Assembly (NCBI GenBank): GCA_030789695.1
Contig: JAULAV010003348.1
Span: 173,962-237,961 of the forward strand
Length of the DNA: 64,000 bases
Source: Scilla litardierei
Lineage: Eukaryota; Streptophyta; Magnoliopsida; Asparagales; Asparagaceae
Direction of reading: 5' to 3'
Part shown: one piece after another, positions 56,677 through 64,000 of the stretch
Layout of the letters: every line of letters begins with the position of its first letter
Numbering within the stretch: the first letter of the stretch is position 1
Translations under genes and position numbers: made by a program
The notes under the pieces: generated by a model
Told to the model about the DNA's origin: nothing
The model's input: only the letters and a program-made list of their open reading frames with translations
Databases searched by the model: none

Positions 56677-58585
56677 TTGTAACATGACACGACTTGACAA
56701 GTGAAAGGGATAGTTCTTTCTAGGGGGTCCACACGCATGCACACACAGAATAGCCCTAAGGTATCAGTTGTTGTTGTTGTTACGCTTAAACTTCATCGTC
56801 AAGTCTAAGCTGTCAAGGGGGGTCCCAGGCGCTATCATTTCACATCCGGCTCTCTTTGTTTACGTTTTAACAGTTCTAAGAGTCTATGCCCTTGACATGG
56901 CCGAAAGTACAAGTGTATACACTTATCTACAGTGGCGAGTGCGTCGTCTGTCCGGAGCGTCCCGTCGAAGCATCGCGTCGGCGATGGTCCCTCTGAAACA
57001 AGATAACGGCGATGTCAGGTCGTGCTTTCCGTTAGTCCTATTGCGGGTTGTTTCTAAATTTGGTGGGACTATCCTAACAGCCAAAAAGTCACGTCTTTTG
57101 ATGATTTTGTTCAGTCTAGATCGACATCTACCCTATGTGCATAGAAATTCAGTTCGTTCGTTGATTTTCTACGGTGGACAACATTTTAAAGATGCAGAAA
57201 AATAACTTTAGTTCACGTTGACAAATTTTAGATTAGGTTTTACATTTTGCTACGTGTGGGTTCTACTACATGTTAGGGGAACCAACCTCTTCGGCGTTTG
57301 ATATAGAACGGAAGTAGAGTCTGAACGGTGGAAGCTCCCTATCGTCTACGGTGTTTTGGCTACGATTGACGTAGTAAGATACATTCTGACAGTGAACGGA
57401 AGGTGAGAGCAGTGAGCAAGGCGCTGGACAGTGAGCGTGATGCAGATCTGCGAGCGAGGGGCGTCGTGAAAGGCACCTAATGGCTACGGAAAGAGCGGAC
57501 AGTGATCGGGAAGGCAAAACAGCGAGCGAGGGGCTGCCGAGTCGCTGATCGATGATGGCTGTGGTTGCAAGCGGCACAGGGGGTCTGGGGAGGGCTGGTG
57601 CGGTGGCTCGGCAGTCGGAACCGTCGCAGCTGCTGTTTTCGATCTGCGCATGCTGCTGCGGGGAAAAACAGTTGTGTGAGGGCTTCCACGATGTAGCAGA
57701 CCAGAAGAAGAGCTCTCGCGATCTGAGGCGGCAGTGGCCTTCGCCGGCGGTCGGACGGCGCCTGGATGTCGGGCAGCGGCCGAAAAATAAGCAGCATCTT
57801 GGGCTGCTACTGTTCTTCACACAAGAAGGCAGCCGACGGCTGTCTTTACCGACGGTGGGAGCAGACCGAGGAGGCTGGCCGGAGCTGCTTGCCGGCGACG
57901 AGGGGGGTGCCATGGAGGGGGCTGGCGGTGACGGGAAGAGGCTAGGGTTGAGATTTGCAAGTGGCGGCTGGAAAGTTTCGTGCCCTAGGGGTTGTGCACG
58001 GTTGGGTTAAAAAGATATCATATTGCTAAACTCCTATAGGATTTTGGGTTAATGCGGGAGAGAGATAGAGATAGGGCGAGTAGAGTTAGGGAAAAGGGAA
58101 GTGACAATAGTGGCTGATGCATGATTCCTTGATACGTTGGAGATATTAGGGGATTTGATTAAGATTCCAATTAAATTTGAATTTCAAATTGATTAAGGGT
58201 AAATTAAGGAAGGAAAAGGATTAAGGGATAAGTCCCACTACGGGCAGCAGAAAAATAATCCGAAAATACCGGGACGGTCACAGAAACAAGAAGTACGGGT
58301 CTACGGGGTCTGGCCGTGTGCTAATCCTGCCGAGAATTATTATAAAATCGAGAACTGAGCGTTGAAGCCAAAAGACCAAAACGCCCTTCCATTCAAAGCT
58401 GTTCTGCGAAAGAACGAGCCGTGAAATGACGTTCCCAAAAATTATTATAAAAATCTACACTTCTATACGGTCTCAACAGCATATCACATCGTATATACCG
58501 AATCCAAGAAAGAGTCAAATAAAATACGAGTATGAAAAATGTACGTACATGTTGAAAAGCATAAGGTTGGAAAGCGACCGTTACA

Positions 58586-58789
58586 TTCTACCCCACTAAA
58601 AGAAAGATTCCGTTCTCGGAATCAACAACATCACTAATCAGAAAACAAAAATGGGAAACACTCTCGCATCTCCTCATCATGCTCCCAGGTGGACTCTCCA
58701 GGTGATCCGTGACGCCACATCACTCATACCAGGTCGACTACATTATTCCTCAAGTGCTTCTGTCGACGGTCCAAAATCTACACAGGCTG
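58586..58789 (-). other. G5 region between integrase and LTR
   Basis: Short pol 3' end and polypurine tract. Minus-strand GTCGACAGAAGCACTTGAGG is degraded pol C-terminal sequence. No separate gene. Confidence 0.5.
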
Positions 58790-59885
58790 CTAGTCATAAG
58801 TCAGGTTCGAACGGACCGTGATCTCAGAGAAATCAACAGTGTGCGATGGATCACTGACGTATCGACGTAGCTGAGATACGTGGAAAACGTCGTGAACTCC
58901 CTCCAAAGAGGGTGGCAGAGCAAGGCGGTAGGCCAATGCTCCCACACGCTCCAGCACATCGAATGGTCCAATATACCTCGGACTCAGCTTTCCCTTCTTC
59001 CCGAAACGAATGACTCCGCGGTTCGAAGAAATCTTCAAGAAGACGTGATCTCTAGGCTGGAACTCCAAAGGTCTCCTCTTGGCATCTGCCCAATGCTTGA
59101 AGCGGTCCTGCACAATCCTGAGCTTCTCCATGATGTCTCTCACGACATCCACAGCTTCCACTATCATCTCTGGACCCAACAGCTCCCGATCTCCGATGTC
59201 ATCCCAGCTCAGTGGCGATCGACATTTCCTCCCATACAAGGCAGCAAACGACGCCATGCCAATGCTCGCCTGGTAGCTGTTGTTATATGAAAACTCCACC
59301 AAGTGAAGATGGTCCTCCCATGAACCCTTCAGATCGAGCGTACAAGCTCGCAGCATATCCTCCATGATCTGAATAGTCCTTTCGGACTGGCCATCGTCTG
59401 CGGGTGGTACGTCGTGCTGAAACTCAGACTCGTACCCAAATTCTCCTGCAGACTTCTCCAGAACTGAGATGTGAACCTCGAGTCTCTGTCAGACATGATA
59501 CTCACCGGGACTCCATGTAAGCGTACAATCTCCTGCACGTACACGGTCTTCATCACAGCTAACTCAAAGAGGAACTATAAAGAGAAGTAAAATAAAATTT
59601 ACCTCTAGATATTTCCTCGCCAAGACTTCCGTAGACTGTCCCACTCAGAATGGAATGAAGTGCGCAGACTTGGTCAATCGGTCAATGATCACCCAGACTA
59701 CGTCGTTCGGTTTCGGGCTCCGAGGTAAACCAGTCACGAAATCCATCGTGATATGTTGCCACTTCCACTACGGGATAGGAAGTGGTTGTAGCAAACCAGC
59801 TGTACAATTGTGCTCAGCCTTCACCTGTTGGCATATCAAACACTTGGCAATGCTCCGTGCCACACTCCTCTTCATGCCAATCTAT
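58790..59885 (-). pseudogene. G5 integrase, broken
   Basis: From right: zinc-finger end (CLICQQVKAEHN), then a TAG where Trp is expected, the core start [20 protein letters not shown] (first catalytic Asp), and [19 protein letters not shown] (second Asp). A 1-base deletion near 59395 shifts the frame just before the catalytic Glu segment. The next frame holds [40 protein letters not shown] and the C-terminal SPRYIGPFDVLERVGALAYR. The DVFHVSQLRRYVSD end is typical of Tekay-type pol. Inactive. Confidence 0.9.
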
Positions 59886-60880
59886 TATACATTTGACAGT
59901 GATTTTTGAATCTTAGGGCTGACTAGGACAAGATAAAAGACGGCTAGGATTTGATCTAGGAAAATCAACGGTTGAGATGAATGAAAATTTTGGGAGGAAG
60001 GGTTTTGATTTTGAATGGAACCATATGGGGAAACCCAATTCATGCTTAGGGAAATGAACAGCCAAACTATTTCCAACGCTCTCTTTCCTCTTTTCCAATG
60101 CTTAGGGAAACTCAACAGTCTTTATTGTTCCACAACAAAAATTAGACTGCTGAGTTCAAATTAGACAGCTAAAAAAATTGAGATTCGACACAATGACCAG
60201 GAAAAATTTGACAACGTATTGCAACTTCTTAAAAGGTTATCTTTAACGAGTGTAAGATATAACATGCACCTTGCTAGCAGTTCTTGGAGCATATTCAGGC
60301 CATCCGCTGGGAGCTGAGGAGAGATATGCTTCAAAGATTGTTACATTCAGAATCCCATGAAGCAAAGATTGATAGTAAAAAATTTGACAACGTATTGCAA
60401 CTTCTTAAAAGGTTATCTTTAACGAGTTTAAGATATAACATGCATCTTGCTAGCAGTTCTTGGAGCATATTCAGGCCATCCGCTGGGAGCTGAGGAGAGA
60501 TATGCTTCAAAGATTGTTACCCTTCATCTCTTTCCCCTAATTTGGGTTAAGATTTAGAAATATGTGTAAATCCCCACTTTATTTCTCTCTGTATTTTTAT
60601 ATTTTAACTGGTTTTATCTTTGATTTAGGTTTGTGACTTCAGCATCTAGATCTTTTCCCATGGGGCTTTAGCATCCAGCATCCAGAAAATTTTGGATTCT
60701 TCAGCATCCATATTTGTGACTTCAGCATCAAAACTTTCGGTCAAGATTTAGAAAGATGCTTGCTTACAAGATTAGTTCGGGCAACTTGGTTAGTTTCAAA
60801 GTTCTATCTATCTCACCGGCTCTTCCCCCAGAAGTCAAGTTCTTTTTAGTTTCTTCATTTGTCTTTTTATCTGATCTTCA
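59886..60880 (+). other. Host-like region with a tandem duplication
   Basis: No recognised gene. A 142-bp block at 60203-60344 is repeated at 60379-60520 with few changes, 34 bp apart; a 69-codon frame crosses it (KKFDNVLQLLKRLSLTSLRY) but I do not recognise it. TTTGTGACTTCAGCATC occurs twice (60631 and 60713). The right part may be the leader of the next gene fragment. Confidence 0.5.
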
Positions 60881-61105
60881 ATGGCGACTCGCACGTCGGA
60901 GCTCCACGGCGGAGTGGCCCCCGCTCAGCGATTCGACGAGGCGGCGCAGCTCCGTTACGCACAGGCCCACGTGGAGGGCTTCACCGTCACTCCAGCCAGG
61001 TTCGCCGTCTCGCAGTTCGACGGGGCGGTCAAGCTATACGTGCTGAGGAAGAAGCCCTCTGGGGTCATTCTCCAATCCGCCCACGCCGTCGAGAGAGAAT
61101 TCAAG
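60881..61105 (+). pseudogene. IBR3-like: IBR3-like acyl-CoA dehydrogenase, first exon with internal deletion
   Basis: ATG 60881 opens 75 codons ending at a consensus donor (AAG/GTATGC). RFDEAAQLRYAQAHVEGFTV, then FAVSQF, then KLYVLRKKPSGVILQSAHAV with EREFK match the N-terminal kinase-like (APH) domain of plant IBR3, a peroxisomal acyl-CoA dehydrogenase (ACAD10-like) in indole-3-butyric acid metabolism. Between VSQF and KLYVLRKKP about 20 residues of the ATP-binding region expected in the family are missing. None of the later exons (rest of kinase-like domain, dehydrogenase) is seen before 61700, so it is a fragment. Confidence 0.72.
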
Positions 61106-61307
61106 GTATGCGAGTTGTTTCAAAAACTGTGTACAATTCTGCAATACGATGCGATTTTGTTCCTGATATGTATGTTTATGTACTTGGTAGTATTTAATTA
61201 TTGAGAAAGATCGGATTTTTTTGGCATGCTGGTTGTTTTTCAAAATGCTTGCTTCAAAGCGTCAGTTTAGAGTTGATTTAATGTACTGTGAGAAGTTTTT
61301 TTGAAGT

Positions 61308-61598
61308 ATGTTATTCTTCATCAGTTTTTTGAAGCATGTTATTCTTCATCAGTGTGTTTGGAGGATGTCGCGAGGAGACCGGGTGTCTGATGCAGCAGCA
61401 GAGCGTGAATGCCGAAGGCCTCTGGTTGAGGCGGTTATCACGGCGCCGGTGACGGATGTATGGGGTTTGTTGCTAGGTTTTGGGTATTTGAATAATCTTG
61501 ATGTCAAGAAATATATGGTGAATGTGTTGAAAGGAAGTATGTTTGAGAAATTTAGGATGTTTATGTGTTTTAGAATGTTGTGCATGTTTGATTTCTAA
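61308..61598 (+). other. Open frame of unknown origin between two gene fragments
   Basis: A 96-codon open frame on the plus strand. The part VEAVITAPVTDVWGLLLGFG and YLNNLDVKKYMVNVLKG looks protein-like in composition, but I do not recognise it. It lies between the IBR3-like exon and the FHA-like exons on the same strand and could be an exon of either or a third fragment. Confidence 0.3.
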
Positions 61599-61721
61599 AT
61601 TTCTGAATAAATAAATGAAATGTCCTTTTTCTTTCTCATTTTGCTTGAGGTGTGATTTCCAATTATGTTAATTGTGCTAATGTTTTTTGTTTGTCCTAAT
61701 GTTGCCTAATGTTGCTGTTAG

Positions 61722-62872
61722 TCTCAAGGAAGGCGATACTGTGAGGCTCGGAGCATCGACGAGGATCTATAAGCTACACTGGGTGCCTTTGAGTGGTGCT
61801 TTTGAGATGGATAATCCGCTGCCCGTGTTGATCGAAGCGAACGAGGAGACACATCAGGTGAGAGTTTGGAATCTTGAAGCCCTCGAGCAGTATAATTGTT
61901 TCTATTGAGGGTAAAGTTCTGTACAGAGACTAGAAATTTAGCAATTTTGTAACTGAGATAGCCTCATTTCAAGAACCGATGGGCTAACAGAGTTTAGGTC
62001 ACATTTTGTATTATTATCTCGATTTATACATGCTAAAATTTTCACTTTTCTTCTAGATTGAAAATAGAGAACATTGAGAATTTAGATCTTAAGCTAAAAA
62101 ATCAATATCAAATTGAACTATAGCAGATCCATAGGGTTCTATAAACAAATTTCCGGTCCGCAGTGTAATAAGAAATCCAAATTGGACTGTAACATTGGAT
62201 TGTTTGTGAACACTTCTTTGAAATTTTCAGCTGGAGAACCTAAACGAGGTTTGGCTCGAAGAGATCCCTTCGGCGCTGCCAATTCCAGAATCATTTTCGC
62301 TACCACTGGAGGGTGAGAATCAGTGCCCAAAGTTCTGTTCGGTTGCTTTAATGTAAGAATCCATTGGCTCTTCAGTATTTGAGGAGGAAGAGAACAGGAA
62401 CCCAGAAGAGCATGAAAATGCTAATGAAGCGAAATCTAAAAGAGACTACAAGAGCCCTTTGATGGCATCAGGCAAAAAGGGCAAATCTTTGAGCATATTG
62501 TCGAGGAGGAGCAAGTCTAAATCAATTAGCTCTCTACGAGTCCATACGGGGAGAAATAAAGAGAACAAGGACGATGCAGTTGTTGAAGAATGCAAGAGAG
62601 AGGAAACACTATGCAGAGTTTTGTTTGAGAATGAGAACGAGAACGAAGAGGAAGATATGAGCCCCTTGAGTTCAATGTATCAGAGAAGCCACACGAGGGC
62701 ACGGAAAATTCTATCGAATACTTCTGCAATCTTAACCATGAGAGAAGAGTCAACCATGTCTCCTGAGCCTCCGAATAGCATGAAACAAACTAGACCAATC
62801 TCAGCAAATTATGTTAATGAAGAAAGAAGCTTTTTTTTATTTTATTTGAGAAATATTTATTTGAAGGCATGA
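61722..62872 (+). pseudogene. PS1-like FHA protein fragment, three exons
   Basis: Exon A (61722-61857, after GCTGTTAG, before GTGAGA) encodes LKEGDTVRLGASTRIYKLHW, the C-terminal half of an FHA domain with the VPLS tail typical of plant PS1-type proteins. Exon B is 62231-62312. Exon C starts at 62376 and runs to the stop at 62870-62872. Reading frame is kept across both predicted junctions. Exon C encodes a charged region (SILSRRSKSKSISSLRVHTG, VLFENENENEEEDMSP). PS1 proteins act in meiotic spindle orientation through FHA and PINc domains. Here the N-terminal half of FHA and any PINc domain are absent, so I call it a fragment. A truncated but expressed gene remains possible. Confidence 0.62.
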
Positions 62873-63121
62873 CAATAGATGAGGTAATAAAATGAGAAAT
62901 TGGATGATTTGTTGCATCTTGAATTTTAGATTCCTGAACATTAAAATATGTGAGCAATAAAAGTATATACAAGTTTTCATGTTAGTATACTAGGTATATC
63001 CATTAAAAGGCTCTTTCTGTTCAAAAGCATATTTATGAAAGATAACATATATCTCGAGGATTTCAATTTAAAAAATATATATATAAGATGATACTTTCAA
63101 AATGTTGCAAAAAGCACAGGT
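62873..63121. other. AT-rich intergenic sequence
   Basis: No open frame or repeat of note up to the C3 LTR. Confidence 0.6.
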
Positions 63122-63309
63122 TGTTGTGAGTTGAGGGAGGCTTTTGGCCTCCCTCCCCTCATCATCTCACCATTACTCCCCACTAAGTTAGTGGGGAGTC
63201 CCTTGGACTCCAAATCCCATGATGAAGTGAATATATTGAGAGCCATGGCATAAGCCATGGCTACTCTGTATGGAGAGATTATTTTACTCTTTTTCTGTCT
63301 CTCTCAACA
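63122..63309 (+). repeat. C3: 188-bp LTR of a short-LTR copia element
   Basis: TGTTGTGAGTTGAGGG to CTCTCTCAACA, with TGTTG/CAACA ends, followed by CGTTATCAGCAC, a sequence I associate with the region just inside short copia LTRs. The second LTR is not in the window, so the edges are not confirmed. Almost the whole LTR between 63133 and 63262 is hairpin sequence. Confidence 0.6.
63133..63262. repeat. Chain of four perfect hairpins in the C3 LTR
   Basis: Stems in order: GAGGGAGGC/GCCTCCCTC, loop TTTTG (63133-63155); ACTCCCCACTA/TAGTGGGGAGT, loop AGT (63175-63199); GGAGTCC/GGACTCC, loop CTT (63195-63211), which overlaps the previous right arm; and AGCCATGGC/GCCATGGCT, loop ATAA (63241-63262). 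Each GCCATGGC is itself a palindrome. Confidence 0.85.
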
Positions 63310-64000
63310 CGTTATCAGCACCGAAGCTCTCATTCTTTTGAGCTTTTTCTCCCGTATCCCCTCAAAATTAATCTCCTACTAGCGAAGGAATCTTGTTTGT
63401 TGTGGCAAAGTTGCGACGACAATCGATTGATTACGTGCAAGGCGTTGCATGAGCGGAGATATTATTTTTCTATCTACGGATTCTATTGGTTCTTACCTAG
63501 ATCATTGATCTAGAGGTATATTCCTTGGCTCGTAGATATGGATTATGCATAATATATATCCAATTTTGATAAATATCAAATACATACACCTCTTGAGGTG
63601 AGAAACAATCTAAAACAACATGTTTTATCCCCAAATTTCCACGCCTGATGAACATGCTGAACCTCAGATAACCATTTAAAATTCTATCGGAATTTGGGTG
63701 GGGGTTTTAAGAATTGCGTCAAAAAAATTGGGTGGGTTTAGAAACACCTTTTATCCACCCAAGCCTAAACTCATCTGCATCTAAAACAAACATGCTGGAA
63801 GGTACAAAAGTATCTAAAAATTCTGAAGGGTCTCGTAATAGAGAAATATCATATGAAAATACTCATGGGATATCATTTCTATCGGGGATTTTAGTGAGAA
63901 TTGACGGGGTACTGAACCCCCCCAGTCGGGGGCATCCTCTGACGTGCCACCCCCCAGTCGGGGGTGGTTATCTGCCGTGCCCCCCCTTTAAGGGGGGCCT
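63310..64000 (+). other. C3 leader or internal region, no gene seen
   Basis: No gag motif is recognised up to the window end. Three GC hairpins are packed at the end: CCCCC/GGGGG around AGTC (63919-63932), CCACCCCC/GGGGGTGG around CAGTC (63947-63967), and GCCCCCC/GGGGGGC (63979-63998). It may be a second element starting near 63900. Confidence 0.45.

Larger units (their letters stand above)
55630..58585 (-). repeat. G5 3' LTR (2956 bp)
   Basis: Plus-strand edges are TGTCACGCCCCGC and GCGACCGTTACA. AGTGGGGTAGAA next to the right edge (minus strand) is the polypurine tract. It holds a (GACAA)n microsatellite, a hairpin tandem repeat and a GC-rich stretch (57400-57960) with chance open frames. 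Confidence 0.88.
55630..59885 (-). mobile_element. G5: chromovirus (Tekay-like) remnant, 3' LTR plus integrase
   Basis: Minus-oriented. The 3' LTR (55630-58585), polypurine tract and integrase (58790-59885) are present; everything upstream of integrase is gone and the break at about 59885 joins unrelated host DNA. The LTR ends TGTAACGGTCGC and GCGGGGCGTGACA match the ends of G3, so both belong to the same broad lineage. Confidence 0.85.

Noticed and set aside
57266..58010. Overlapping 100-215 codon frames in the G5 LTR
   Set aside because: They occur on both strands in GC-rich LTR sequence, with no recognisable domain.

Overview
This is plant nuclear DNA, almost certainly from an angiosperm. 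It is a deeply nested block of LTR retrotransposons, with a small patch of host gene fragments near the right end. Evidence for a plant is Athila-, Tat- and chromovirus-type Ty3/gypsy elements, SIRE-like Ty1/copia elements, initiator-Met and Asp tRNA primer sites, and fragments resembling plant IBR3 (an acyl-CoA dehydrogenase) and plant PS1-type FHA proteins. No intact host gene, RNA gene or prokaryotic feature was found.

Layout by element (names used below). G4, a degenerate Tat-like gypsy element (52270-55317, +), is the oldest host. G2, an Athila-like element (minus strand, 5' LTR 50546-52269), is inserted in the 5' LTR of G4. G2 encodes gag and protease but no visible pol, plus a downstream accessory ORF (6520-7558). 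Three elements are inserted in G2. G1 is an Athila-like element with gag-pol (1 to about 6182, minus strand) that runs off the left edge. C1 is a SIRE-like copia (8778-21284, +) with an intact 552-codon accessory ORF. G3 is a chromovirus-type derivative with 3.5-kb LTRs and no coding capacity (23124-49573, +, perfect TSD TAGAT). G3 in turn holds a solo LTR, S1 (28665-30407, perfect TSD TGTAT), and, inside its right LTR, C2 (30943-46155, minus strand). C2 is a copia gag-only element with the rare arrangement LTR-internal-LTR-internal-LTR. To the right of G4 lie G5, the 3' LTR and integrase remnant of a chromovirus (55630-59885, minus strand), then host sequence with gene fragments (59886-63121), then the 188-bp 5' LTR of another copia, C3 (63122-64000).

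The most unusual signal is self-complementary DNA in the LTRs. In four elements (C1, G2, S1, C2) an array of palindromic motifs lies upstream of a TATA box. Each element has its own motif core: TAGTCGGTC in alternating orientation in C1, ACTCGGCCGAGT in G2, CACCCGATCGGTTGA in S1, GCGGGC/GCCCGC in C2. C1 and G2 come from unrelated superfamilies, yet each carries a second, internal array with the same core as its own LTR. Each internal array lies after the main ORFs and before a leader with a possible intron and an accessory ORF related to the plant-transposon/ATHILA ORF-1 type proteins. This suggests a second, element-specific promoter unit for an accessory gene. Other LTRs (G1, G2, G3, G5, C3) carry series of short perfect hairpins whose stems differ while loops or spacing are kept.

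Limits: boundaries were set by eye from LTR ends, primer sites, polypurine tracts and target duplications. Family names rest on recognisable motifs and not on searches. The outer edge of the G1 LTR and the G2 3' end are not resolved.
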